The notes below the pieces were generated by a model. That model was not told where the DNA came from. It worked only from the letters and a program-made list of their open reading frames with translations, and searched no databases. Positions 1 through 8,428 of a stretch of 64,000 nucleotides of DNA are shown here, in pieces; the first letter of the stretch is position 1; every line of letters begins with the position of its first letter. Made by a program: the position numbers and the translations under genes. The stretch is from Variovorax sp. PAMC26660 (GTDB lineage Bacteria > Pseudomonadota > Gammaproteobacteria > Burkholderiales > Burkholderiaceae_C). The stretch covers positions 1,550,001 through 1,614,000 of the forward strand of contig NZ_CP060295.1 of the NCBI RefSeq assembly GCF_014302995.1, written 5' to 3'.

Positions 1-813
1 GCGGATCAAACGGTTCAGGCCCGGTTCTTCCTGGCCGATTTCGGCGAGGAACATCTTCTTGTCCTCGTCGTCCATCTCGGACAGGTCGGCTTCGATCTTG
101 GCGCAGATGGCGACCACGGGCGCGCCCTGCTTGGCGGCGTATTCGCGCAGGCGGTCGAGGTACGGGTTGTTCTCGAAGCCATCCTCGGCCACATTGCCCA
201 CGAACATCGCGGGCTTGGCGGTGATCAGCGTGAACGTCTTGACCAGCGGCTGCTCTTCCTTCGTGAATTCCAGTGCACGCACCGGTGTGTTCTCGTTCAG
301 CGCGGCCTGGCAGCGTTCGAGCAAGGCAACCAGCTTCTGCGCTTCTTTGTCGCCCGAACGGGCAACCTTGGTGTGGCGGTGCAGCGCCTTCTCGACCGTG
401 GCGAGGTCGGCCAGGCAGAGTTCGGTCTGGATCACTTCGATGTCGGAGATCGGGTCGACCTTGCCGGCCACGTGGATCACGTTCTCGTCGTCGAAGCAGC
501 GCACCACGTTGACCGTAGCGTCGGTCTCACGGATGTGCGCCAGGAACTTGTTGCCCAGGCCTTCACCGGTGCTGGCACCGGCCACAAGGCCGGCGATGTC
601 GACGAACTCGACGATGGCAGGCACCACGCGCTCGGGCTTGACGATCTCGCTCAGTTGCGCGAGCCGCGGATCGGGCACTTCCACCACGCCCACATTGGGC
701 TCGATGGTGCAGAACGGATAGTTTTCCGCTGCGATGCCGGCCTTGGTCAACGCATTGAAAAGGGTGGATTTACCGACGTTGGGCAGGCCGACGATGCCGC
801 ATTGCAAACTCAT
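1..813 (-). CDS. ychF: YchF, ribosome-associated Obg-family ATPase (C-terminus cut by window edge)
   Basis: Encodes the first 271 residues of YchF, an Obg-related P-loop NTPase that binds ribosomes and in this family prefers ATP over GTP. The protein opens [18 protein letters not shown], with the P-loop GLPNVGKS at about residues 9-16, followed by the G3-type DIAG motif and the helical coiled-coil insertion. The family is about 363 residues long, so the TGS end lies outside the window. The start is the ATG at 811-813, at the usual position directly before the first beta strand. The gene is divergent from the ribose operon, and the roughly 200 bases between them hold two LacI-type operators nearer the ribose side. 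Identity is essentially certain from the N-terminus. Confidence 0.97.
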   Translation of the reverse strand, partial: MSLQCGIVGLPNVGKSTLFNALTKAGIAAENYPFCTIEPNVGVVEVPDPRLAQLSEIVKPERVVPAIVEFVDIAGLVAGASTGEGLGNKFLAHIRETDATVNVVRCFDDENVIHVAGKVDPISDIEVIQTELCLADLATVEKALHRHTKVARSGDKEAQKLVALLERCQAALNENTPVRALEFTKEEQPLVKTFTLITAKPAMFVGNVAEDGFENNPYLDRLREYAAKQGAPVVAICAKIEADLSEMDDEDKKMFLAEIGQEEPGLNRLIR

Positions 814-925
814 GGGGGGTCCTCTTGGGTAACCGGCGATTTTAGGCGAGCAAGGTTTCAGGCCCGCCCAGGAGGTCTTCGGGCCACCTTTCATGGCCGC
901 GAAACCTCAGGGTTAGCACCGATTA

Positions 926-949
926 GCAAACGTTTGCGCAAACGTTTCC
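926..949. promoter_or_regulatory. Two abutting LacI/RbsR-type operators upstream of rbsB
   Basis: The perfect palindrome GCAAACGTTTGC (926-937) is followed immediately by GCAAACGTTTCC (938-949), which differs from it at one base. Both carry the central CG step and AAACGTTT core typical of LacI/PurR/RbsR-family operators. They sit 68-91 bases upstream of the rbsB start, and the operon encodes its own LacI-family regulator (4622-5734). Binding by that regulator is inferred. Confidence 0.8.
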
Positions 950-1016
950 GCTGGTTAACATCGGAGCCCCGGCCAGAGACCGGCGTACCGCTCAACCACC
1001 TCAGGAGACACACACC

Positions 1017-1970
1017 ATGAAGTTCACCCGCCGTACCCTGCAAAGCGCTGCCGCACTGACGCTGCTGGGCGCCATTGCCGCATCGCCCGCCTTCGCCCAG
1101 GACAAGCCGAAGGTCGCGCTGGTCATGAAGTCGCTGGCCAACGAGTTCTTCCGCACCATGGAAGACGGCGCCAAGGCGCACCAGAAAGCCAACGCCTCGC
1201 AGTACACGCTGGTGGCCAATGGCATCAAGGACGAGACCGACACCTCCGCCCAGATCAAGATGGTCGAGCAGATGATGGCGCAGAAGATCAATGCGCTGGT
1301 CATCGCCCCCGCCGATTCGAAGGCGCTGGTGCCGGTGATCAAGGCAGCCATCGACAAGGGCATCCTGGTGGTCAACATCGACAACCAGCTCGACGCCGCC
1401 GCGCTCAAGGAAAAGGGCATCCAGGTGCCCTTCGTCGGCCCCGACAACCGCGCCGGCGCCAAGCTCGTCGGCGACGCACTCGCCAAGGACCTGAAGTCGG
1501 GCGACAAGGTCGGCATCATCGAAGGCGTGTCGACCACCTTCAATGCGCAGCAGCGCACGCTGGGCTATCAAGATGCCATGAAGGCCGCCGGCGTGACGGT
1601 GGTGGGCGTGCAGTCGGGCCAGTGGGAAATCGACAAGGGCAACACCGTGGCCGCCGGCATGCTGCGCGAACACCCCGATCTGAAGGCGCTGCTCGCCGGC
1701 AACGACAGCATGGCGCTGGGCGCGGTCGCAGCGGTCAAGGCCGCCGGCAAGACCGGCAAGGTGCTGGTGGTGGGCTACGACAACATCGGCGCCATCAAGC
1801 CCATGCTGAAGGACGGCCGCGTGCTCGCCACCGCCGACCAGTTCGCCGCCAAGCAGGCCGTGTTCGGCATCGAGACCGCGCTGAAGGCCATCGCCGACAA
1901 GAAGGCGCAGTCGGCCATGCCCGCCGAAGTGAAGACCGACGTGGTGCTGGTCACCAAAGACTCCAAGTAA
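1017..1970 (+). CDS. rbsB: Ribose ABC transporter, periplasmic substrate-binding protein RbsB
   Basis: Periplasmic sugar-binding protein delivering ribose or a related pentose to the RbsAC importer. Residues 1-27 form a classical Sec signal (KFTRR basic start, hydrophobic core, ASPAFA cleavage site), so the mature chain starts near QDKPKV. The body is a type I periplasmic binding protein (317 residues, usual length), with the first strand VALVMKSLANEFF and later the repeated NIDNQLDA and GYDN signatures of the ribose/galactose group. The ATG follows a CAGGAGA ribosome-binding site. It is the first gene of rbsBACRKD, downstream of the tandem operators. Ribose is inferred from rbsK and rbsD in the same operon; another sugar cannot be excluded. 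Confidence 0.92.
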   Translation: MKFTRRTLQSAAALTLLGAIAASPAFAQDKPKVALVMKSLANEFFRTMEDGAKAHQKANASQYTLVANGIKDETDTSAQIKMVEQMMAQKINALVIAPADSKALVPVIKAAIDKGILVVNIDNQLDAAALKEKGIQVPFVGPDNRAGAKLVGDALAKDLKSGDKVGIIEGVSTTFNAQQRTLGYQDAMKAAGVTVVGVQSGQWEIDKGNTVAAGMLREHPDLKALLAGNDSMALGAVAAVKAAGKTGKVLVVGYDNIGAIKPMLKDGRVLATADQFAAKQAVFGIETALKAIADKKAQSAMPAEVKTDVVLVTKDSK

Positions 1971-1988
1971 ACCGAGAGAGCGAAGACG

Positions 1989-3611
1989 TTGAACGCAGCA
2001 CCCGCCATGAATTCCAGTCCCGCCGTGCCCGTGCTCTCGCTGAGCGCACTCGGCAAGGACTATGCGGCGCCGGTGCTCGACGACGTCTCGCTCCTGCTCA
2101 ACGCCGGCGAGGTGCTCGCGCTCACGGGCGAGAACGGCGCGGGCAAGAGCACGCTGTCGAAGATCGTCTGCGGCCTGGTGCAGCCCACGCGCGGCCAGAT
2201 GCTGCTCGACGGCAAGGCCTTCCGGCCGGGCTCACGCCGTGACGCCGAGCGCCAGGGCGTGCGCATGGTCATGCAGGAGCTGGGGCTGGTCACCACGCTG
2301 TCGGTGGCAGAGAACCTGCTGCTCGACCGCCTGCCCAACAAGACCGGCTGGATACGCAAGGCCAGGCTGCACGAGCTGGCCGCGCGCCAGCTCGCCAAGA
2401 TCGGCATGGAGAACATCGACCCCGCCACGCCGGTGGCGCGGCTGGGCATCGGCCAGCAGCAGATGGTCGAGATCGCCCGCAACCTGCAGGACGACACGCG
2501 CGTGCTGGTGCTCGACGAGCCCACCGCCATGCTCACCCCGCGCGAGACCTCGCACCTGTTCGAGCAGATCGAACTGCTGAAGGCGCGCGGCGTGGCCATC
2601 GTCTATGTGTCGCACCGCCTCGAAGAACTTCAGCGCATTGCCGACCGCGTGGCGGTGCTGCGCGACGGCCGATTGGTCGACGTGCGCGCCATGGCCGGCG
2701 TGCGCGAATCCGAACTGGTGCAGCGCATGGTGGGGCGCGAGGTGCACGAGCACGAAGGGCGCGAGCGCCGTGTCGCCGGGCCGGTGCTACTGAGTGCACG
2801 CGGCCTGGGCCGGGCGCAGGTGGTGCGCGATGTCGACATCGACCTGCGCGCCGGCGAAGTCATGGGCCTGGCCGGGCTGGTGGGCTCGGGCCGGACCGAA
2901 CTGGTGCGGCTGCTGTTCGGCGCCGACCGCGCGGACCGCGGCGAAATTTCCCTCTACGACGCCGCGTCCGGCACGCAGCCGACGCAGCGCGCGCGCAAGG
3001 GCTGGCGCTCGCCGATGCAGGCCATCCGCGCCGGCATCGGCCTGGTGACGGAAGACCGCAAGTCGCAAGGCCTCTTGCTCACCCAGTCGATCCGCGTCAA
3101 CGCCACGCTGAGCGACCTGGGCGCGATCTCGCATGCCGGCTGGCTGCTGCGCGCCAAAGAGCGCGGCATCGCGCAACGCCTGGTGGAGCTGCTGCGCATC
3201 CGCTCGCGCAGCATCGAACAACCGGTTGCCACCCTGAGCGGCGGCAACCAGCAGAAGGTGGTGTTCGCACGCTGGCTGCACCGCGAATGCAAGGTGCTGC
3301 TGCTCGACGAACCGACGCGCGGCGTGGATGTCGGCGCACGCGCCGACCTGTACGCCGAACTCGACCGCATGACCGACGCCGGCAAAGCGCTGCTGATGGT
3401 GTCGAGCGACCTGCGCGAGCTGATGGCCATGTGCGACCGCATCGGCGTGATGAGCGCCGGCCGGCTGGTCGCGGTGTTCGAACGCGGCGAATGGAGCGAA
3501 CAATCGCTGCTGGCCGCCGCGTTCAGCGACGCGACAGGACGCGCCGCCACGCCCATCACGCCAGCCCCTACTTCCGCCGCGCCGACCCCGGCCACCGCAG
3601 ACACACCATGA
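1989..3611 (+). CDS. rbsA: Ribose ABC transporter ATPase with two nucleotide-binding domains, RbsA
   Basis: Energises sugar import with RbsB and RbsC. The chain holds two ABC domains, as usual for RbsA/MglA (540 residues here, slightly long because of a Pro/Ala/Thr-rich tail). The first has Walker A GENGAGKST at 47-55, a modified signature around IGQQQM and Walker B VLVLDEPTAML. The second has the degenerate Walker A GLVGSGRTE, the canonical signature LSGGNQQK near residue 415 and Walker B LLLDEPTRGVD. The chosen start is TTG at 1989, because GAGAGAG lies about 9 bases upstream; the in-frame ATG at 2007 has no good ribosome-binding site and is the alternative. The stop overlaps the rbsC start (ATGA), implying coupling. 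Confidence 0.93.
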   Translation: MNAAPAMNSSPAVPVLSLSALGKDYAAPVLDDVSLLLNAGEVLALTGENGAGKSTLSKIVCGLVQPTRGQMLLDGKAFRPGSRRDAERQGVRMVMQELGLVTTLSVAENLLLDRLPNKTGWIRKARLHELAARQLAKIGMENIDPATPVARLGIGQQQMVEIARNLQDDTRVLVLDEPTAMLTPRETSHLFEQIELLKARGVAIVYVSHRLEELQRIADRVAVLRDGRLVDVRAMAGVRESELVQRMVGREVHEHEGRERRVAGPVLLSARGLGRAQVVRDVDIDLRAGEVMGLAGLVGSGRTELVRLLFGADRADRGEISLYDAASGTQPTQRARKGWRSPMQAIRAGIGLVTEDRKSQGLLLTQSIRVNATLSDLGAISHAGWLLRAKERGIAQRLVELLRIRSRSIEQPVATLSGGNQQKVVFARWLHRECKVLLLDEPTRGVDVGARADLYAELDRMTDAGKALLMVSSDLRELMAMCDRIGVMSAGRLVAVFERGEWSEQSLLAAAFSDATGRAATPITPAPTSAAPTPATADTP

Positions 3612-4591
3612 CCGCACCTGCTTCGACATCCACCTCGCCTTCCGCGCTCAAGGGCCAGTTGGGCACCTACCTCGGCCTGACCGTCGTGCTCGTCGGAATG
3701 ATCGCGCTCTTCGGCTCGATGAGCGAATACTTCCTGACGCGCGAGACCTTCGTCTCGATCGCCAACGAAATTCCCGCGCTGGCCGTGATGGCGATCGGCA
3801 TGACCTTCGTGCTGATCATCGCGGGCATCGACCTGTCGGTCGGCTCGGTGCTGGCGCTCAGCGCGGCCGTGACGGCGGCCGCGATTCTCGAATGGAAGCT
3901 CTCGGTGCCGCTGGCGGCTGCGCTGGGCCTCGCCACCGGACTGGTATGCGGCACGGTGACGGGCGCGGTGTCGGTCGCATGGCGGCTGCCGAGCTTCATC
4001 GTCTCGCTGGGCATGCTCGAAGCGGTGCGCGGCGGTGCCTACCTCGTGACCGATTCGCGCACACAGTACGTGGGCGATGCCATCTCCGGCCTGGCCGCGC
4101 CGTGGATCGGCGGCATCTCGGCCGCCTTCGTGCTGGCGGTGGTGCTGGTGGTCGTGGGGCAGATGGTGCTCACGCGCACGGTGTTCGGCCGCCATGTCGT
4201 GGGCATCGGCACCAACGAAGAAGCCATGCGCCTGGCGGGCGTGGACCCGCGGCCGATCCGCATCATCGTGTTCGCCGTCACGGGCCTGCTGGCCGGGCTC
4301 GCGGGGCTGATGCAGTCGGCACGGCTCGAGGCGGCCGACCCGAATGCCGGCGTCGGCATCGAGCTGCAGGTGATCGCGGCCGTGGTCATCGGCGGCACCA
4401 GCCTGATGGGCGGACGCGGCTCGGTGGTCAACACCTTCTTCGGTGTGCTGATCATCGCGGTGCTCGAAGCCGGGCTGGCGCAGGTGGGCGCGAGCGAGCC
4501 GAGCAAACGCATCATCACGGGCGCGGTGATCGTGGTGGCGGTCATCATCGACACCCTGCGCCAGCGCCGGGCCGACCGTCGCCTGGCCTGA
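3608..4591 (+). CDS. rbsC: Ribose ABC transporter permease RbsC
   Basis: Inner-membrane permease of the ribose importer, BPD_transp_2 family, 327 residues. Eight or more hydrophobic segments are visible, starting with YLGLTVVLVGMIALFG. The family signature AGIDLSVGSVLAL is at about residue 80, and the coupling region includes GIGTNEEAMRLAGV. The ATG at 3608 overlaps the rbsA stop by four bases. The protein ends in a basic cytoplasmic tail, and rbsR follows after 30 bases. Confidence 0.93.
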   Translation: MTAPASTSTSPSALKGQLGTYLGLTVVLVGMIALFGSMSEYFLTRETFVSIANEIPALAVMAIGMTFVLIIAGIDLSVGSVLALSAAVTAAAILEWKLSVPLAAALGLATGLVCGTVTGAVSVAWRLPSFIVSLGMLEAVRGGAYLVTDSRTQYVGDAISGLAAPWIGGISAAFVLAVVLVVVGQMVLTRTVFGRHVVGIGTNEEAMRLAGVDPRPIRIIVFAVTGLLAGLAGLMQSARLEAADPNAGVGIELQVIAAVVIGGTSLMGGRGSVVNTFFGVLIIAVLEAGLAQVGASEPSKRIITGAVIVVAVIIDTLRQRRADRRLA

Positions 4592-4621
4592 CACCCCACC
4601 GAATCAGGAACAGACAAGCAC

Positions 4622-5734
4622 ATGGCCACCATCAAGGACGTCGCACTCCAGGCGGACGTATCCGTCACCACCGTGTCGCACGTGGTCAACGACACCCGCC
4701 ACGTGAGCGCCAAGGTGCGCGAGCGCGTGGAACTCGCCATCCGCGAACTGGGCTACGTGCCCAACGCAATGGCACGCAGCCTGAAGAGCAACACCACGTC
4801 GACGCTGGGCATGCTGATTCCGAACAGCTCCAACCCCTACTTCGCCGAGATCGTGCGCATCGTGGAAGACCGCTGCTTCGGCGCCGGCTACACGCTGGTG
4901 CTGTGCAACACCGACGACGAGCCCCATCGCCAGAGCGTCTACCTGCAGGTGCTGGCCGAGCGCCGCATCGACGGGCTGATCGTGGTGTCGACCGGTGCCG
5001 GCGACGACGATTCGCTCGTGACCCAACTGCGCGGCCTGCGCATTCCGACCGTGCTGGTCGACCGCGAGATCGCCGACCCGGCCTGCGACCTGGTGGAAAC
5101 CGCGCACATGCAGGGCGGCCTGCTCGCGGTGCGGCACCTGCTGTCGCTGGGCCACAAGCGCATCGCCTGCATCGGCGGGCCGGTGGGCGTGATGCCGAGC
5201 GAACAACGCATCGAAGGCTGGCGCATGGCGCTGGCCGAGATCGGCGCCACACCCGATATTGCGAATGCCGATGCGCTGCTGTGGCGCGGTGGCTTCACCA
5301 GCCAGGGCGGCTACGAGGCCATGCACGCCATCCTGCGCACCGAAGAAAAGCCCTCGGCCGTGTTCGTCTGCAACGACCTGATGGCCATCGGCGCACTGCG
5401 CGCGGCGCATGAAAGCGGCGTGCACGTGCCTGACGAACTCTCCATCGTCGGCTTCGACGACATCGAACTCTCTGCCTACACCAGTCCGCCGCTCACCACG
5501 GTGGCGCAGCCCAAGGAACGCATCGGCGCGCTGGCGGTCGACATGCTGCTGGAGCGCGTGGGCGGCAAGCGCCGCGATGCGCGCAAGGTGGTGCTGCAGC
5601 CCGAATTGCGCGTGCGCGCCTCGACGGCGCGGCATGCGAGTTTTCGCGAAGCCACCGCCCCCTCTTCTGCTTCGTCTGCGGCAGTCGCCGCCGAAACGCC
5701 TTCAACGGAAACCCGAAAGTCCCGCACCCCGTGA
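4622..5734 (+). CDS. rbsR: LacI-family repressor of the ribose operon
   Basis: DNA-binding sugar-responsive repressor. The N-terminal helix-turn-helix (ATIKDVALQADVSVTTVSHV) and the hinge helix (NAMARSLKSN) that inserts at the central CG of the operator are clear. A periplasmic-binding-protein-like effector domain follows (GMLIPNSSNPYFAEIV and VGFDDIELSAYTSPPLTT). The length of 370 residues exceeds the usual 330-340 because of a Ser/Ala/Thr-rich tail. It sits inside the operon it probably controls, between rbsC and rbsK, which gives autoregulation; the tandem operators at 926-949 fit this class. The name rbsR rests on context. Confidence 0.88.
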   Translation: MATIKDVALQADVSVTTVSHVVNDTRHVSAKVRERVELAIRELGYVPNAMARSLKSNTTSTLGMLIPNSSNPYFAEIVRIVEDRCFGAGYTLVLCNTDDEPHRQSVYLQVLAERRIDGLIVVSTGAGDDDSLVTQLRGLRIPTVLVDREIADPACDLVETAHMQGGLLAVRHLLSLGHKRIACIGGPVGVMPSEQRIEGWRMALAEIGATPDIANADALLWRGGFTSQGGYEAMHAILRTEEKPSAVFVCNDLMAIGALRAAHESGVHVPDELSIVGFDDIELSAYTSPPLTTVAQPKERIGALAVDMLLERVGGKRRDARKVVLQPELRVRASTARHASFREATAPSSASSAAVAAETPSTETRKSRTP

Positions 5735-6717
5735 GTCCGCAGTCTTCTTCCAGCCACAGCAGCAGTAGCAACACCAACGGCAGCCAGTCACCACGCATCG
5801 TGGTGCTTGGCAGCCTCAACATGGACCTGGTGCTGCGCGTGCCGCACGCACCGGCCGCGGGTGAAACCCTGCTGGGCCATTCGATCGCCACCATTCCCGG
5901 CGGCAAGGGCGCCAACCAGGCGGTGAGTTGTGCGCGCGAAGGCGGGCAGGTGCAAATGATCGGCTGCGTTGGCGACGACGCGCACGGTGCGGCTCTGCGC
6001 GACGCGCTGCAGCACGATGGCATCGACACCGCGGCGCTGCGCACCGTGGCGGACGAACCGACCGGCACCGCGCTCATCCTGGTCGAAGACAGCGGCCAGA
6101 ACCGCATCGTGATGATTCCGGGCGCCAATGCGAAGGTCGAGATCGACGAAGCCACGCTGCGCCAGCAAGTGCAAGGCGCGGCCTTCCTCGTGACGCAGTT
6201 CGAGACGCCGATGGACCAGGTCGCGCGTGCCATTGCCGTGGCGCACGGCGCGGGCTGCAAGGTGCTGCTCAACCCGTCGCCGGTGCAGGCGATTGCCGAG
6301 CCGCTGTGGTCGCAGATCGACACGCTGGTGGTGAACGAGATTGAAGCGCAAACGCTGTGCGGCCAGTCGGCCGACAGCCCGCAGGAAGCGGCCGTCGCAG
6401 GGCAGGCGCTGCGCGCCAAGGGCATCGCGCGCGTGGTCGTCACGCTCGGCGCGCGCGGTGCGGTGGCGGTCGACGCCGATGGCGCACGCCATCATCCCGC
6501 GCCGAAGGTGCAGGCGGTCGATACCACTGCCGCTGGAGATACCTTCCTGGGCGCGCTCGCCGTGGCACTGGGCGAAAGCCAGTCCTTTGACGAAGCTGTG
6601 CGCCTGGGCATCCGCGCCGCTGCGCTGTGCATTCAGCAGCCCGGCGCCCAACCCTCCATTCCGCAGCGCGACGCCGTGCTGCGCAGCCCCATGCCCCCCG
6701 ACTGGATCTCGCTGTGA
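5731..6717 (+). CDS. rbsK: Ribokinase RbsK
   Basis: Phosphorylates ribose to ribose 5-phosphate in the cytoplasm. PfkB-family features are plain: the GGKGANQAV substrate/phosphate region near residue 55, and the ATP-anion-hole/catalytic motif DTTAAGDTFLGAL near residue 264, whose last Asp is the catalytic base (the more usual form is DTTGAGD). The GTG start at 5731 overlaps the rbsR stop (GTGA). It yields an unusual 22-residue Ser/Asn/Gln-rich leader before the first beta strand RIVVLGSLNMD. No better start is visible, so the leader seems real but may be dispensable. Length 328, against about 305 for the family. Confidence 0.93.
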   Translation: MSPQSSSSHSSSSNTNGSQSPRIVVLGSLNMDLVLRVPHAPAAGETLLGHSIATIPGGKGANQAVSCAREGGQVQMIGCVGDDAHGAALRDALQHDGIDTAALRTVADEPTGTALILVEDSGQNRIVMIPGANAKVEIDEATLRQQVQGAAFLVTQFETPMDQVARAIAVAHGAGCKVLLNPSPVQAIAEPLWSQIDTLVVNEIEAQTLCGQSADSPQEAAVAGQALRAKGIARVVVTLGARGAVAVDADGARHHPAPKVQAVDTTAAGDTFLGALAVALGESQSFDEAVRLGIRAAALCIQQPGAQPSIPQRDAVLRSPMPPDWISL

Positions 6718-7106
6718 AACGCTCTGCGCTGCTGCATGCCGAACTCTCCCAAGTGATTGCCGCTCTGGGCCACGGCGACATGCTCGTGATCGGCGATGCC
6801 GGCCTGCCGATTCCCGACGGCCCCCGGCGCATCGACCTCGCGCTCATGCGCGGCGTGCCGCTGATCACCGACGTGTTGAAGGCCGTGCTGTCGGAGATGC
6901 AGGTGGAGAGCATCGTGGTGGCCGACGAGGCGCTGGGCGATGCGAAGAAGTTGCCGGGTTGGTATCCGCAGTCGCTCGGCATCGCGCCGCAGACCGTGTC
7001 ACACGAGGAGTTCAAGCGCCGCAGTGCGAAAGCTCGCGCCATAGTGCGCACGGGCGAATGCACGCCCTACGCCAACATCATTCTTGTCGCGGGCGTGAGC
7101 TTCTGA
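6714..7106 (+). CDS. rbsD: D-ribose pyranase RbsD
   Basis: Interconverts beta-pyranose and furanose forms of ribose, making the form RbsK uses. The 130-residue chain fits the family (130-140) and ends in the conserved CTPYANIILVAGVSF. The catalytic His is H20 when counting from the GTG at 6714 (ALGHGD), and the adjacent GDAGLPIP motif is intact. The GTG overlaps the rbsK stop (GTGA). Last gene of the operon. Translation from farther upstream would add a low-complexity leader inside rbsK and is less likely. Confidence 0.93.
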   Translation: MKRSALLHAELSQVIAALGHGDMLVIGDAGLPIPDGPRRIDLALMRGVPLITDVLKAVLSEMQVESIVVADEALGDAKKLPGWYPQSLGIAPQTVSHEEFKRRSAKARAIVRTGECTPYANIILVAGVSF

Positions 7107-7155
7107 CTCTCTGAGGGCTGTGGGGCTACGTTGGGGCGCTGCTGTTCAGGGCGTC

Positions 7156-7245
7156 GCTCACGCCGACACGGTGCTCTTTTTCGCGAATGTCCCCCGCTTC
7201 GCTCCTCCTTTATTTAGCGAAAAAGAGCACCGTATCGACGTGAGC
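7156..7245. repeat. Long hairpin repeat, copy 1 (29-bp stem, 32-nt loop)
   Basis: Arms 7156-7184 and 7217-7245 are complementary at 27 of 29 positions and share the inner sequence GGTGCTCTTTTTCGC. They enclose a loop of 32 bases (7185-7216). The sequence at 7184-7215 recurs exactly, inverted, in copy 2. The element lies between convergent rbsD and the MOSC gene and could end transcription in both directions. No gene is visible at 7107-7429; the two repeats fill most of it. Confidence 0.85.
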
Positions 7246-7293
7246 CTTGGACAGAGCGGTCGTTGATCGCAGGATCAATAGCAGCGTGTCCAG

Positions 7294-7385
7294 GTGCGAA
7301 TGACGCCGGGTGCTCCCCGCAGCGAAATAAAGGAGGAGCGAAGCGGGGGACATTCGTGGAGGGGAGCACCTGGTGTCGTTCGCAC
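7294..7385. repeat. Long hairpin repeat, copy 2 (25-bp stem of different sequence, same loop inverted)
   Basis: Arms 7294-7318 and 7361-7385 are complementary at 22 of 25 positions, with the inner stem GGTGCTCCCC/GGGGAGCACC. The enclosed bases 7325-7356 are the exact reverse complement of 7184-7215 in copy 1 and include AAAGGAGGAGCGAAGCGGGGG. Stem sequences differ between the copies except for GGTGCTC, while the loop is invariant. Confidence 0.85.
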
Positions 7386-7429
7386 TCGCCCTGAATGAAC
7401 CCATCCCACTCAAACGCCCAGAACGCGTG

Positions 7430-8311
7430 TCACTCGAAGCGGTAGTTCGCCCCCACAGCCTGCCCCACCTTGAGCATGTGCTCCACACCCTGAATGACGA
7501 TGCAGTTCATCCCAAAGATGATGCCGCCATCGACACGCGCGTCCGCGCGGTAGGTACGCAACGTGTTGCCAACCTCGGGACTGCTGACAGCCGTCGCCGG
7601 GTCGATGTCGGGAATCGGGCAGCGCGTGCAAGGCTTGACGGGGCGCAACTCGGCCTCGCCTTCGCCCGTCGTGACGTGCAGCGCGTCGACCCGGTCTTCG
7701 TCGTGCGACTCGATGCCGGCCAGCACGATGTTGGCCCTGAAGCGCTCGATGCCCACGGGGTCGTGGCCTTGCGCCGCGAGCCGGTCGTTCAGCTCGGCCA
7801 GCGAGCCTTCGCTCGCCACCAGCAACGGAAAGCCGTCGGCAAACTGGTTCTGCGCCTCGACGCCATCGGTCCACTTCATGCTCGACAGGCGTTTTTGCTC
7901 CGGGTCGAAACGCACCAGGCGCAAGGTCTGCGGCTTGCCCGGCTCGGAGAGGAAGTCGCTGAACCACTGGGCGGCGATGTCGCCCATGTCGTAGGCGGCC
8001 ACTTCATCCTTCCACACACGCACGCGCGCCGGCTTTTCGACGCGGTCGAAAGCCAGGTGCAGCGCCAGCATGCCGGGGGCGCGCAACACCACTTCCATGT
8101 GCTTCATCTGCGGCCGGATCAGCGCCATGCGCGGCAACTGGCGCTGGGTGACGAACTCGCCCTGGGCGTCGACCACCATCCAGGCGCGGTCGAATTCGAG
8201 CCCGGTCTCGGTCAGCAGTACTTCGGGAAGCTCCACGCCGCCGCAGGACTTGACCGGGTAGATGAACAGGCGCGCGATGGTGGCTTCGAGATCGAAAGCG
8301 GGCTGGGACAC
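7430..8311 (-). CDS. MOSC domain-containing protein (YcbX-like)
   Basis: A 293-residue protein with the MOSC N-terminal beta-barrel (LFIYPVKSCGGVEL) and a C-terminal MOSC domain containing the conserved Cys in KPCTRCPIPDID. MOSC proteins bind the molybdenum cofactor or handle activated sulfur; YcbX-type members reduce N-hydroxylated compounds. There is no C-terminal ferredoxin domain, unlike Escherichia coli YcbX. The GTG at 8309-8311 is chosen because AAGGA lies about 9 bases upstream and the barrel starts soon after. Divergent from the UbiH-like gene. Confidence 0.85.
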   Translation of the reverse strand: MSQPAFDLEATIARLFIYPVKSCGGVELPEVLLTETGLEFDRAWMVVDAQGEFVTQRQLPRMALIRPQMKHMEVVLRAPGMLALHLAFDRVEKPARVRVWKDEVAAYDMGDIAAQWFSDFLSEPGKPQTLRLVRFDPEQKRLSSMKWTDGVEAQNQFADGFPLLVASEGSLAELNDRLAAQGHDPVGIERFRANIVLAGIESHDEDRVDALHVTTGEGEAELRPVKPCTRCPIPDIDPATAVSSPEVGNTLRTYRADARVDGGIIFGMNCIVIQGVEHMLKVGQAVGANYRFE

Positions 8312-8416
8312 GGTGGGGGTTCCTTGGAAATCGGCTGCGATTGTCCCGCATCGCCTCGGCGGGAAGACCTTCGCGCACCGGGGGCAGGCGCCGGTCGCCC
8401 ACGAACGGGCAACTCC

Positions 8417-8422
8417 TACAAT
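8417..8422 (+). promoter_or_regulatory. Probable -10 element placing the mRNA start at the ATG
   Basis: TACAAT ends 6 bases before the ATG at 8429. A sigma-70 start about 7 bases downstream of the hexamer would fall on the A of the start codon, giving a leaderless transcript. No ribosome-binding site is seen and no convincing -35 is visible. Confidence 0.45.
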
Positions 8423-8428
8423 TGTGAA

